NCBI RefSeq assembly: GCF_001750105.1
Contig: NZ_CP014143.1
Location: 2,099,001-2,163,000 of the forward strand
Length of the DNA stretch: 64,000 nt
Source of the DNA: Microbulbifer aggregans
GTDB taxonomy: Bacteria; Pseudomonadota; Gammaproteobacteria; Pseudomonadales; Cellvibrionaceae
Direction: 5' to 3'
Shown piece by piece: positions 35,985-45,186 of the stretch. A program made the position numbers and the translations under genes. How positions within the stretch are numbered: position 1 is the stretch's first letter; each line of letters starts with the position of its first letter. Under the pieces are notes generated by a model that made no database searches, was not told the DNA's origin, and saw nothing but the letters and a program-made list of their open reading frames with translations.

Positions 35985-38009
35985 TTGGTGTTGTTGCAGA
36001 AAAATATTGTAAAAGCCATTTTGGCTCTTGTGTTGCTTTCAGCAACAACGTTCCTGGTAGCGCAGGAGTCCGCCAGTGGTGACCACGTGCGCGTCCGCTG
36101 GCTGGCACCGGAAACCTTTGCTGCGGGAGAACCCGCCACTATCGGTTTTTATTTCGAGGTGGATCCGGAATGGCATGTCTACTGGCGCAATGCCGGTGAT
36201 TCCGGCGCGGCGCCGCGTTTCGATCTCTCCGTTACGGGTGCCCACGCTGGCGATATCCTCTGGCCTGTCCCCAAACGCCTGCCCATCGAACATCTCACCA
36301 ACCTCGGTTACGAGGGCAATGTTGCCTACCTGTTGCCACTGACGCCTGAGCAAGACGCCGGACAGGTGGTTCTGGAAGCCAATCTGGAATGGCTGGTCTG
36401 TAAAATTGACTGCATTCCCGGCTTCGGCACCATGCGCCTCGAGCGCCCGGTGATGGCAAGCCAGGCCTGGGATGCTTCCGATCGGGACCTGGTGGCAGGA
36501 TTTTTGGCCCGGGTCCCAAAACGACAGGCAGACAGCCCCTGGCGGGCAACGGCGCTATTGGAGGAAGGCGAGGAGGTTGTCCTTACCCTGCAGGGCGCGG
36601 GTGAAACACCGGAGGTTTTTCCGTTAGATGGCGCATTGCTGACGGCCGCCGAACCGGAAGTTCAACGTCGGGACGACAGTATCGTTTTCCGTTTTCAGCG
36701 CGTGCCCGGTGCAGCGCCGGCGCAAAGTGCCGGTTTTGTGGTGAGTGACGGAGCACAGGCCTGGTCTCTCGAGCAGGTGCCGTTTGGGCTGCGAGGGGAG
36801 TCCCCGGCGCAATCCCTCTGGCTGCTGGTGCTGGCGGCCTTTGCCGGCGGCGTGATTCTCAATCTGATGCCCTGTGTCTTTCCGGTACTGTCGATCAAGG
36901 TGTTCGGGCTGATCAATAGCGGCGCCGGTCACCGGATGCGCGAGGCGTTGTTATACGGCGCCGGTGTACTCGCGACTTTTGCCGCACTCGGCGCACTGTT
37001 ACTGGCGCTGCGTGCCGGCGGAGCTGCAGTAGGCTGGGGTTTCCAGTTACAGTCGGCACCGGTAGTGCTGGCCCTGATCGCGCTGTTTTGGCTGATGGCG
37101 CTGTCCTTCAGTGGTCTGTTTGAATTCGGTCACCGATTGATGAATCTGGCCGGTAGCAGTCGTGGCGGCAGTTTCGCTACCGGTGTGCTGGCGGTGTTTG
37201 TCGCTGCACCCTGTACGGGCCCGTTTATGGGTGCGGCCCTGGGGGCGGCAGCGGTGCTGCCGGCACTTTCCGCGATGGCCATTTTCCTTGCGCTTGGGGT
37301 AGGGCTGGCCGCGCCGTTCCTGCTGCTCTGTGCCAGCCCACCGCTGCTGCGGCGGCTGCCGCAGCCGGGCCCCTGGATGGACAAACTGCGCCAGTTCCTG
37401 GCCTTCCCGCTCTATCTCACTGTGATCTGGCTGTTGTGGGTACTGGGGCGTCTGCTGGGCGAAGATGGATGGCTGATCGGCTCATTGCTGCTGGTGGCGC
37501 TGGTGTTTGCCATCTGGCTCGGCGGCACGATCAAAAGAGGAGGGCGTGCCGTCGGGTACCTATTTTCGGCGATCGCTCTGGTAATGGCTTTTTCCGCCCT
37601 GCAATTGCGCGAGGGCAAAGTGTCGGTGGCGGGAGAGGGTGCATGGCAGCCTTTCGAACCGGCTGCCATCGCCGCGGCGCGCGAGGAGGGGCGGGGAGTA
37701 TTTATCGACTACACTGCCGCCTGGTGTATTACTTGCCAGGTGAATAAGAAACTGGTGCTGGACCTGCCCGAGATCCAGGAAATCTTCCAGCGCAATAATG
37801 TCTATCTGGTCAGGGCCGACTGGACTGATCACAATCCGGAAATCACCCGCGCGCTGGCGGCTCTGGGACGCAACTCCGTGCCGGTTTACGCCTGGTATGC
37901 CCCGGGTACCAGTCGCCCGGAACTGCTCCCTCAGATTCTGCAGGAGAGCATGATTACCGGACTTTTCGAGGATTCACCAAGTCAATCAAAAGAGGACGAC
38001 ACACAATGA
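35985..38009 (+). CDS. DsbD/ScsB-type thiol:disulfide interchange protein
   Basis: A 674-residue inner-membrane electron conduit from cytosolic thioredoxin to periplasmic thiols. It has a signal peptide (ILALVLLSATTFLVAQ) and an N-terminal DsbD-alpha-like domain with CKIDC near residue 138. About eight membrane helices follow, with the redox cysteines in NLMPCVFPVLSIKVFG and APCTGPFMGAALG, then a C-terminal thioredoxin domain with WCITCQ near 580. The N-terminal domain (WHVYWRNAGDSG) is of the ScsB/DUF255 style rather than classical DsbD. The start is TTG 35985 or GTG 35988. It overlaps the next gene by 4 bp; three thiol-related genes follow one another. Confidence 0.88.
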   Translation: MVLLQKNIVKAILALVLLSATTFLVAQESASGDHVRVRWLAPETFAAGEPATIGFYFEVDPEWHVYWRNAGDSGAAPRFDLSVTGAHAGDILWPVPKRLPIEHLTNLGYEGNVAYLLPLTPEQDAGQVVLEANLEWLVCKIDCIPGFGTMRLERPVMASQAWDASDRDLVAGFLARVPKRQADSPWRATALLEEGEEVVLTLQGAGETPEVFPLDGALLTAAEPEVQRRDDSIVFRFQRVPGAAPAQSAGFVVSDGAQAWSLEQVPFGLRGESPAQSLWLLVLAAFAGGVILNLMPCVFPVLSIKVFGLINSGAGHRMREALLYGAGVLATFAALGALLLALRAGGAAVGWGFQLQSAPVVLALIALFWLMALSFSGLFEFGHRLMNLAGSSRGGSFATGVLAVFVAAPCTGPFMGAALGAAAVLPALSAMAIFLALGVGLAAPFLLLCASPPLLRRLPQPGPWMDKLRQFLAFPLYLTVIWLLWVLGRLLGEDGWLIGSLLLVALVFAIWLGGTIKRGGRAVGYLFSAIALVMAFSALQLREGKVSVAGEGAWQPFEPAAIAAAREEGRGVFIDYTAAWCITCQVNKKLVLDLPEIQEIFQRNNVYLVRADWTDHNPEITRALAALGRNSVPVYAWYAPGTSRPELLPQILQESMITGLFEDSPSQSKEDDTQ

Positions 38010-38620
38010 AGATCTCCCACAATCTGAGTCGTTGGATGTTTTCGCTGTTGCTTGCAGTTCCGGCCATGGCCATGGCTGCTGCCGTACCGGGTGAAAAGGC
38101 GCCTGCTTTTTCCGAGGTGGATGCCGCAGGTAAGACGCATACGCTCGATGATTATGCCGGCAAGTGGCTGGTGATTGAGTGGTTCAACAAGGACTGCCCC
38201 TACGTCAAAAAGCATTACGGCAGCGGCAATATGCAGGCCCTGCAGGAAAAATATACCGGTGAGGGCATCCAGTGGCTGACGGTGATCTCCTCGGCCAAGG
38301 GCAAGCAGGGCTATCTGGAGCCGGCTGCGGCGCTGGAAGTTGCCAAGGGGCACAACCTGAATGCCAGCGCACCATTCCTGCTGGATACCGATGGAGATAT
38401 GGGCCGCGCTTTCGGTGCCAAGACCACGCCGCACATGTTTATCATCAACCCAGAAGGCAAAGTGGTCTATGCCGGGGCTATCGATGATAACGATTCTGCC
38501 AACCCGGCGGTGATTCCGAAGTCCAACAACTATGTGGCAGCCGCTCTGGATGCGTCCATGAGTGGAGAGGCTATCCAGGTGGCTTCCTCCCGTGCCTACG
38601 GTTGTTCGGTGAAGTACTGA
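38006..38620 (+). CDS. Periplasmic redoxin-family protein
   Basis: A 204-residue exported protein: signal peptide (MFSLLLAVPAMAMAAA), then a thioredoxin/peroxiredoxin-like fold. The expected active site reads FNKDCPYVKKHYG: one Cys (near residue 65) followed by Pro, so not a CxxC but a 1-Cys or AhpC/TlpA-like type; another Cys sits near the C-terminus (YGCSVKY). TTPHMFIINPEGKVVY is the cis-Pro strand. It is coupled by 4 bp to the ScsB-like gene, so its oxidised Cys may be the substrate that ScsB reduces (inference). Confidence 0.82.
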   Translation: MKISHNLSRWMFSLLLAVPAMAMAAAVPGEKAPAFSEVDAAGKTHTLDDYAGKWLVIEWFNKDCPYVKKHYGSGNMQALQEKYTGEGIQWLTVISSAKGKQGYLEPAAALEVAKGHNLNASAPFLLDTDGDMGRAFGAKTTPHMFIINPEGKVVYAGAIDDNDSANPAVIPKSNNYVAAALDASMSGEAIQVASSRAYGCSVKY

Positions 38621-38646
38621 TTAAAGGGTACGGGGAAGACATAGCG

Positions 38647-39150
38647 ATGTCCCGCAAATGGCTGGGGGCCCTGCGTCAGACCGTGGTGTTTCTGGTGCTG
38701 GCGGCACTGATTGCCACCGGCGTCGGCCTCTACCAGCAGCGGGATATACCCCGGGACCGGCTGCCACCATTAGCGGGCAAAACCATTAGTGGTGATGCTG
38801 TCGATCTCGCTGCGCTCACTGAACAGGGACCGGTATTGGTGTATTTCTGGGCCACCTGGTGTGGATACTGTCGCATCGTATCGCCGATGGTGGATGAGCT
38901 CGCCGCAGATCATCAGGTGCTGAGCGTGGCACTGCAGTCTGGCGCTGATGCCGAGGTGGAGCAGTATCTGGCCGGCAAAGGCTGGTCCTTTGCGACGCTG
39001 AACGACCCCATGGGTACCCGGAGCGCTAACTGGGGTGTTCGGGTGACCCCGACGCTTGTGATTCTGAACAGCGCCGGTGAGGTCGCGTGGGTGACTTCTG
39101 GCACTACCTCCAAATGGGGGTTGCAGCTGCGCCTGGCATTGACGAACTGA
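38647..39150 (+). CDS. ScsD/TlpA-like membrane-anchored thioredoxin
   Basis: A 167-residue protein with one N-terminal helix (TVVFLVLAALIATGVGLY) and a periplasmic thioredoxin domain with the redox motif FWATWCGYC near residues 73-81 and the cis-Pro strand VRVTPTLVILN. It fits the ScsD/TlpA protein-disulfide oxidoreductase family (suppressor of copper sensitivity). The start at ATG 38647 was chosen, since the longer frame from 38602 adds a segment overlapping the previous gene. It lies 26 bp after the redoxin gene. ScsC, the usual DsbA-like partner, is not here. Confidence 0.85.
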   Translation: MSRKWLGALRQTVVFLVLAALIATGVGLYQQRDIPRDRLPPLAGKTISGDAVDLAALTEQGPVLVYFWATWCGYCRIVSPMVDELAADHQVLSVALQSGADAEVEQYLAGKGWSFATLNDPMGTRSANWGVRVTPTLVILNSAGEVAWVTSGTTSKWGLQLRLALTN

Positions 39151-39314
39151 GCGCAGTACGGCTCTGCCACCCATGCCGCGAACGGTTTGATCAACTTGAA
39201 ACAGGCATATGGCTCTTCAGCAGTCAATCATCTCGGATGACAATGGGCGTCGTCAGCCCCCCGCACTGGAATCTGGCGGCGAGGCATTTCTCGTACCAAA
39301 GCGCTCGGAGCCCC

Positions 39315-40145
39315 ATGTCTGTTCTCTCCCACTACCGCCATCATGATCTCGAGGGTATACGCGTAGGCCGTTTCAATCTGGGCGTAAATACCACCTTCAT
39401 CGTCTACAGGCTTGGTGACACTGTGATTGATACGGGGCCGAGTAATCAGTGGCGATACGTGAAACCTTTCATCGAAGTGACACCGCTTCAGCAGCTGCTG
39501 CTCACACACCACCACGAAGACCACAGCGGTAATGCGGGCGCTATATACCAGGCTACAGGAATCCAGCCCCAGGCACCGGCGCTCACCATTGAGATCCTCA
39601 AACGGGGTTTCCGTATTCCTCCTATCCAGAGACTATTCTGGGGCGCCGCCGGGCGGGCCGAAGCCAAGCCCCTGCCGGAACAACTGACGATTGGTACTGA
39701 CAAGGCGGAGGCCCTTTTTACCCCCGGGCATGCCAAAGATATGTGTTGCTACCTGTTGCCAGAGCGAGGCTGGCTGTTCAGTGCGGACCTGTATATCGCC
39801 AATTACCTCAAACTATTGCGCAGCGATGAAGATGTGGGAACGCTGATGGAAAGTATCCGCAGTGTATTGGCGCGGGATTTCGACACCATTCTCTGCCCCC
39901 ATCGCGGGGTTGTGGAAAATGGTAAGAGCAGGTTGAGAGAGAAATATGATTACCTGCGCAACCTTGCTACAGAAGCACAGGAACTACAGCAACAGGGTAT
40001 CAGCCTCGATGAGATGACGCGCCGCTTACTGGGTAAGGAAAGCCTGGTCGGCGTGCTGAGCCGCTACAACTTCAGTAAACGGAATCTGATTATCTCTTGT
40101 CTCGACGTGAACCTCGATGCAGTGGCGCTCCCACCTGGGACCTGA
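39315..40145 (+). CDS. MBL-fold metallo-hydrolase
   Basis: A 276-residue metallo-beta-lactamase-fold protein with no signal peptide. The metal motif is THHHEDHSGNA near residues 57-67 (HxHxDH), followed by TPGHAKD with the third His and FSADLYI with the bridging Asp. The C-terminal helical part resembles beta-lactamase-like 2 (LACTB2) proteins. The start at ATG 39315 has CGGAG just upstream; the frame is open from 39087 but crosses the previous gene's end. The substrate is unknown (thioester or nucleic acid hydrolysis in relatives). It lies 164 bp after scsD and 144 bp before gltS. Confidence 0.82.
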   Translation: MSVLSHYRHHDLEGIRVGRFNLGVNTTFIVYRLGDTVIDTGPSNQWRYVKPFIEVTPLQQLLLTHHHEDHSGNAGAIYQATGIQPQAPALTIEILKRGFRIPPIQRLFWGAAGRAEAKPLPEQLTIGTDKAEALFTPGHAKDMCCYLLPERGWLFSADLYIANYLKLLRSDEDVGTLMESIRSVLARDFDTILCPHRGVVENGKSRLREKYDYLRNLATEAQELQQQGISLDEMTRRLLGKESLVGVLSRYNFSKRNLIISCLDVNLDAVALPPGT

Positions 40146-40289
40146 ATGGCACTGACCAGCGCCCGGGGCTGCCCAGTTGTCGCAATGGTACTGTTCGCAG
40201 TCTGCCAATAAAGCCCTCCCGCTTCATGTTCCCCTTACTAGCCTATCTTTTAGGTCAATGGAAAGGTGCGCTAGGGAAGTGAATGTGCG

Positions 40290-41492
40290 ATGGAATATGC
40301 GTTAGGCCCTCGACAGACCCTCATCATCGCCATATTGGTATTGTTTCTGGGCAAGTATTTGACGGCCAGAGCGGGAGTGCTGCGCCACTACAATATACCG
40401 GAGCCTGTCACAGGTGGTGTATTGGCATCCCTCTTCTTTTGCGTGGTTTATTTCGCCGCTGATCGTGTCTTCGTCTTCGATTTGAGGGAGCGGGATATCT
40501 TTCTTGTCGTTTTCTTTACTTGTATCGGGCTTTCATCCCGTATCAGTAGTCTGCTGGCTGGGGGACGCGCGTTATTGATACTGCTTTTTCTCGCCGTAGG
40601 GCTCCTGTTCCTGCAGAACCTGATGGGAGTGGCAGTGGTTTCATTGGCCGGGCTGGATCCGGTCGTGGGTGTTCTCGGCGGCAGTATCTCGCTCAGCGGT
40701 GGGCATGGGACGGCGATTGCATGGGCTTCTTTGCTGGAGGAATCCTATGGCATCGACGATGCCATGGAAATCGGTATCGCCTGCGCAACTTTCGGACTGA
40801 TTCTCGGCGGAATCGTCGGAGGACCGATCGCCAACTTTCTGGTAACCCGGTACCAGCTGAAGTCCACGAGTCACGAGCACATCACTGTCGGTATTCCGCA
40901 GGGGAAGAAAGACGAAAAGATCAGCGTTGACTCGGTGCTGAATGCAATTCTGATGATCAGTATTGCGGTCGGGATCGGATTGCACCTGGACATGTTGTTG
41001 GAGCATTGGGGCATTAATATGCCCCTCTTTGTCAGCTGCCTCTTCGCCGGTATTCTGATGACGAACACGATTCCGCAGATATTCAAGCAGCTGCCGTGGC
41101 CCACGGGTACGCCCATTCTGGCTCTTATATCAGACCTGAGTCTGGGGCTGTTTCTGGCAATGTCGCTGATGAGCCTGCAACTGTGGACTCTTCTTGGGCT
41201 CGCTGGGCCGATAGTTTTTCTGCTCGCGGGACAGGTTCTCGCGATCACGCTTTACGTACTGTTTATCCTCTTTCCCATAATGGGTCGAAATTACGATGCT
41301 GCGGTCATGTCGGCGGGATTTGCCGGCCTTGGCCTGGGGGCAACTCCTACAGCATTGGCTAACATGACGGCCGTTACCGAGCGCCATGGGCCCTCGCCGC
41401 AGGCTTTTCTGGTAATACCTCTCATCGGGGCATTTTTTATCGATATTGCCAATGCCGTGGTGGTGAATGTCATGCTCAACCTTGTCTCATAG
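40290..41492 (+). CDS. gltS: Sodium/glutamate symporter GltS
   Basis: A 400-residue polytopic protein with about ten helices in two inverted repeats. The family blocks GGVLASLFFCVVYF, GGSISLSGGHGTAIAW and GLGLGATPTALANMTAVTE (the paired re-entrant GGxG-type loops) are present. GltS imports L-glutamate with Na+. The length equals E. coli GltS (401). The upstream AGGGAAGTGAATGTGCG includes a ribosome site 11-16 nt before the ATG. It is monocistronic; no clear terminator is seen after it. Confidence 0.92.
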   Translation: MEYALGPRQTLIIAILVLFLGKYLTARAGVLRHYNIPEPVTGGVLASLFFCVVYFAADRVFVFDLRERDIFLVVFFTCIGLSSRISSLLAGGRALLILLFLAVGLLFLQNLMGVAVVSLAGLDPVVGVLGGSISLSGGHGTAIAWASLLEESYGIDDAMEIGIACATFGLILGGIVGGPIANFLVTRYQLKSTSHEHITVGIPQGKKDEKISVDSVLNAILMISIAVGIGLHLDMLLEHWGINMPLFVSCLFAGILMTNTIPQIFKQLPWPTGTPILALISDLSLGLFLAMSLMSLQLWTLLGLAGPIVFLLAGQVLAITLYVLFILFPIMGRNYDAAVMSAGFAGLGLGATPTALANMTAVTERHGPSPQAFLVIPLIGAFFIDIANAVVVNVMLNLVS

Positions 41493-42112
41493 TACAGGAG
41501 CGTAGTACGGGGCAATCGACAGCAATCCATAGAAGTCCTTCAAACCTCTCTCTTCAGGAGCCGGACGGGGTGTCGCGGATCTGGAGATTCAGCGGCATAT
41601 TCCCGTTCCCGCAGAGCCACATGAAGGCAGGAGGAATCAACCAAGAGCTTGAACCTCGGCCTCATCAAGCGCGAGTAGTTTGTTTATTTTCTTCCCCCCG
41701 AATGGATATTTTTTAACGTCACGAGTGATGGCTTTCACGAAGCAGTTCGTCACTTGCGCCGGACGCCTTTATGACACCGCTGTCAGTTTGATGTCATGAG
41801 ATTCCCGCGTATCGATAGCGACGTAATTTCCCAGCACAAATGGAGAATCCTCCGCCACAGAGTCGTTTGCGTGATTCATTTCACGGTCTGTCATCCGCAT
41901 CGCGAGAATATGACCGGTGTTAGTGCGTCCGTTCACTTTTGTGCTCTCCGCTAGTGCGTTGCTTTCCGGTTGGTGACGAGGCAATCGGGCGTGTTCTGTG
42001 GGTCCGTGTTGCGGGCATAGTGTTGTCACGTTTTTTGCAAGATAGAGAATTTGTGACGTTTCGTAACTTTCACCATCGCTTCAATAACATCCAATAAATT
42101 GGGAAAGTCTGT
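41493..42112. other. 620-bp intergenic stretch between gltS and the TonB receptor
   Basis: It holds a broken minus-strand frame (see the next entry) and, at its right end, the promoter region of the receptor. TTGTCA at 42023-42028 could be a -35, but no good -10 follows at 16-18 bp. GC is lower than in the neighbours. Confidence 0.5.
41637..42029 (-). pseudogene. Possible broken gene, unknown family
   Basis: One minus-strand reading frame runs from 42029 to 41637 with a single in-frame TAA at 41769-41771. The first part (86 codons) ends GNYVAIDTRESHDIKLTAVS. The second (from about 41768) reads on as VKAITRDVKKYPFGGKKINK...LDEAEVQALG and stops at 41637. The second part, and the end of the first, look protein-like (charged, helical), while the first 45 codons do not. 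It could be a remnant of a transferred gene interrupted by a nonsense mutation, or two small unrelated frames. No ribosome site is clear, and I recognise no family. Confidence 0.3.
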
Positions 42113-44584
42113 ATGAAGACCATTACTCGAGTGCATACTCCGGCGCTACTTGCCCTGGCGATTGCTGCCGTTTCAAGCCCTGTATCGGCTCAGGACGAGA
42201 TCATTGAGGAAGTCATTACGATTGGTACCCGTGTAGAGGGCCGCTCTGCCGCGGACTCCGCGGTACCCATCGACATCATTACCGGTGAGGACTTTGTTAA
42301 CCAGGGCGATTCCGATCTGAACTCCCTGCTGCGTAATGTGGTTCCCTCGTACAATGTGAATACCCAACCGATCAGTGATGCGGCCAGTCTGGTACGGCCG
42401 GCTAATCTTCGCGGACTGGCGCCCGACCACACATTGGTGCTGGTCAATGGTAAGCGCCGCCACCGTGCCGCGGTGATCGCATGGTTGGGTAACGGGGTTT
42501 CCGATGGAGCGCAGGGGCCCGACATTTCCCAGATCCCGGCCATCGCCCTGCAGCAAGTGGAAGTGCTCCGCGATGGCGCTGCTGCGCAGTACGGTTCTGA
42601 TGCCATTGCCGGGGTCATCAACTTCAAACTGAAAGATGCGCCTGATGGCGGCGCGCTGGAAGTGAAAGCGGGACAGTTCTACGAGGGAGATGGCACTCAA
42701 TATACCGTGTCGGCCAATTACGGCATGCCATTCACTTCCCAAGGCTTTGCCAACGTCAGCTTCGAAGCCGGAGCCCAACAAGATACCGACCGCAGCATTC
42801 AGCGGAATGATGCCGCTGCGCTGGTCGCAGCAGGTAATACCGATGTGGCCAATCCTGCCCAGGTCTGGGGCCGCCCGGAAATCAAGGATGACTTCAAGAG
42901 TGTGGTGAATCTCGGTCTCGAACTTGGCGGTGGTAGAGAGTTTTATGCGTTCGGCAACTACGGCTCAAAACAGGTTGATGGCGGCTTCTATTTCCGTAAC
43001 CCAGAAACCCGCAGTGCAGTATTTGCCGACGGTGACGGTAATCCGCTGATCGGTGATCTCGACCCCAGCAACGGTCTTGATAGTTGTGCCGGCTTCAGTC
43101 ATGCCGATGCGCTGTCCAGCGCCGAGTGTTTCTCTTTCCAGGAAATTTTCCCGGGTGGCTTCACGCCGCGCTTCGGTGGTGAAGTGACAGACCTTGCCGG
43201 GGTAACCGGTGTACGGGGTGAGCTGGAGAATGGCTGGGCCTACGATGTGAGTGCGTCCCTCGGCTACAACGATGTAGACTTTTTCATCTACAACACCGTC
43301 AACGCTTCACTGGGTCCGCAGACGCCCACTGCGTTTAATCCCGGTGCGTACACCCAGTTGGAGAAAAACTTCAACATCGATATGGTCAAGGGCTATGAAG
43401 TGGGCCTCGCCTCTGAGCTCAGTGTCGCGACCGGTCTGGAATGGCGCGACGAAACCTTTGAAATCACCACGGGCGATCAGGCCTCCTACGAAATCGGCCC
43501 CCTGGCCGGCCAGGGCTTCAGTGCCGCTTCGAACGGCTTCCCGGGTTTTGGTCCCCTCGCGGGTGGCCAGTGGAGCCGCACCAACCGGGCTGCTTATGTT
43601 GATCTGGAGGCAGACGTAGTAGAAGGTTGGCTTCTGGGCCTGGCACTACGTTTCGAAGACTTTGATGATTTTGGTTCCACCACCAACGGCAAGTTGGCAA
43701 CCAATATTGATGTCACGGACAACCTCGCTGTGCGCGGCTCCTGGAGCACGGGCTTCCGGGCTCCGACACCGGGTCAATCAAACGCGTTTAACGTTTCTAC
43801 CGAATTCGACCTGGCGCTCAACGACCTGGTCAATAACGGCACGATTCCCTCCACAAACGCGGTGGCGAAACTGCGTGGGGGAGAACCCCTGGATCCGGAA
43901 GAGTCCACCAACTGGACCATCGGTGCCGTCTTCACTGTCGGTCCCATTGATGTGACCGTGGACTACTTCAATATCGAGGTAGAGGGCCGTATCGCGCCGT
44001 CGCAGCTGTACTCACTGACACAAGCAGAGGTGGATAGCCTCGTGGCTTCTGGCGTAACCAGTGCGGCTAACCTGCAAAACTTCCGCTTCTTCACCAATGA
44101 CTTTGATACCACCACGACCGGTGTCGATATCGTGGCGACCTACAGCACGGATCTGATCGGTGACAATACCGACATCAGTCTTGCCTTCAACCAGACTGAT
44201 ACCTCTGTCGACAGCTTCACGCCCGAGACCATTGATGCGACCCGGATTCGGGAGCTGGAAGAGGGCCTGCCGGAAACCCGCTGGAACCTGTCGAGCAATA
44301 CCACTATCGGTGATTGGCGGATGATGGCCAGAGTGAGCTCCTATGATGACTGGTTCGACTCGGAGGACGGCCAGGTCTATGGCGGTGAAATGATTGTGGA
44401 TGCCGAGGTGGGTTATGCCTTTACGGAGAAAGCGTCCGTAATCCTGGGGGCCCAGAACCTGTTGGATCAGTTCCCGGAAGAGAATCCGGGCGCTGCCGAT
44501 GGTGTGGGTAACCGCTACAGCCAGTTCTCGCCGTTCGGTTTCGAGGGCGGTTTCTACTACCTGCGGACCCGCTACGAGTTCTGA
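42113..44584 (+). CDS. TonB-dependent outer membrane receptor
   Basis: An 823-residue outer-membrane receptor: signal peptide (LLALAIAAVSSPVSA), TonB-box-like start (EEVITIGTRVEGRSA), plug domain (PIDIITGEDFVNQGD, then VEVLRDGAAAQYGSDAIAGV) and a 22-strand barrel ending in an aromatic residue (FYYLRTRYEF) as needed for BAM recognition. Substrate specificity cannot be read. Absence of an iron box and the lack of siderophore genes nearby argue for a carbohydrate, peptide or other nutrient, which is common in this lineage. It is monocistronic, with a strong terminator at 44603. Confidence 0.92.
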   Translation: MKTITRVHTPALLALAIAAVSSPVSAQDEIIEEVITIGTRVEGRSAADSAVPIDIITGEDFVNQGDSDLNSLLRNVVPSYNVNTQPISDAASLVRPANLRGLAPDHTLVLVNGKRRHRAAVIAWLGNGVSDGAQGPDISQIPAIALQQVEVLRDGAAAQYGSDAIAGVINFKLKDAPDGGALEVKAGQFYEGDGTQYTVSANYGMPFTSQGFANVSFEAGAQQDTDRSIQRNDAAALVAAGNTDVANPAQVWGRPEIKDDFKSVVNLGLELGGGREFYAFGNYGSKQVDGGFYFRNPETRSAVFADGDGNPLIGDLDPSNGLDSCAGFSHADALSSAECFSFQEIFPGGFTPRFGGEVTDLAGVTGVRGELENGWAYDVSASLGYNDVDFFIYNTVNASLGPQTPTAFNPGAYTQLEKNFNIDMVKGYEVGLASELSVATGLEWRDETFEITTGDQASYEIGPLAGQGFSAASNGFPGFGPLAGGQWSRTNRAAYVDLEADVVEGWLLGLALRFEDFDDFGSTTNGKLATNIDVTDNLAVRGSWSTGFRAPTPGQSNAFNVSTEFDLALNDLVNNGTIPSTNAVAKLRGGEPLDPEESTNWTIGAVFTVGPIDVTVDYFNIEVEGRIAPSQLYSLTQAEVDSLVASGVTSAANLQNFRFFTNDFDTTTTGVDIVATYSTDLIGDNTDISLAFNQTDTSVDSFTPETIDATRIRELEEGLPETRWNLSSNTTIGDWRMMARVSSYDDWFDSEDGQVYGGEMIVDAEVGYAFTEKASVILGAQNLLDQFPEENPGAADGVGNRYSQFSPFGFEGGFYYLRTRYEF

Positions 44585-44602
44585 TTACGGCCGGAAAACA
44601 AG

Positions 44603-44630
44603 AAACCCGCTGCTTGCAGCGGGTTTTTTT
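44603..44630. terminator. Bidirectional terminator after the TonB receptor
   Basis: AAACCCGCTGC-TT-GCAGCGGGTTT plus a T-run. It serves the receptor on the plus strand and probably the converging small gene at 44651 on the minus strand. Confidence 0.9.
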
Positions 44631-44650
44631 GTTGCACAATCAGAAATAGT

Positions 44651-45109
44651 TCACATATCCCAGAGCGAGTTGGTAGCCATCGACAGGGTGATGCGCTCCT
44701 TGTCCTGTATCTGCTTGAGGTCCTCGAATACCTCTTTCACCTCGGCAGATTCGATAGCGCCGTACACGGCCTGGTAGAGATCGGAGAAGTAGCGGTCCAC
44801 TGCCCGTTGCATGGCATTGATTTCTTTGATCGTGGGTGGGTCGCTCAGCTCGAGACCATGAATAAAGTCCTTCACAGACTCCTCATGGGTGTACTGCAGC
44901 CAGGTTTTCATCACCTTGTGTTGGGCGACCTCACCATAATTGGCGAGGTTTTTTGCCATCCTTTCCTCATGCTCGATCATGTGCGTGAGGAGTAGTTGAG
45001 TGCGGTTATCGTCGGATTTTTCCATTAAATGACGGTAAAAATCGGCGATATCACGGTGAAATTTCTCGGCGTCCTTGAGTACTTCATACGCCTGTTTAAA
45101 CGTCTTCAT
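44651..45109 (-). CDS. Conserved helical protein, possibly ferritin-like
   Basis: A 152-residue all-helical soluble protein with no signal peptide. Two long helices (KFHRDIADFYRHLME, then LLTHMIEHEERMAKNLANYG with an E-H-E-E cluster near residues 46-49) and a second pair (AMQRAVDRYFSDLYQAVYG, then VFEDLKQIQDKERITL) suggest a four-helix bundle of the rubrerythrin/ferritin-like type, but the full set of metal ligands (two ExxH) is not evident. The fold is therefore a guess. It lies 77 bp downstream of nuoN on the same strand and could be co-transcribed with the complex I operon, though a separate promoter is possible. Confidence 0.6.
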   Translation of the reverse strand: MKTFKQAYEVLKDAEKFHRDIADFYRHLMEKSDDNRTQLLLTHMIEHEERMAKNLANYGEVAQHKVMKTWLQYTHEESVKDFIHGLELSDPPTIKEINAMQRAVDRYFSDLYQAVYGAIESAEVKEVFEDLKQIQDKERITLSMATNSLWDM

Positions 45110-45186
45110 CGGCAGGCCTTTGAATAGTTGTGGTTTTTACGGCGCGAAAGCGGGTGATTTTTGTCCTGAAAATCATCATGCCCCTG

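Noticed and set aside
41493..42112. Insertion sequence remnant in the gltS-receptor gap
   Set aside because: No terminal inverted repeats, target duplication or transposase motif (DDE) could be seen, so only a broken unknown frame is reported.
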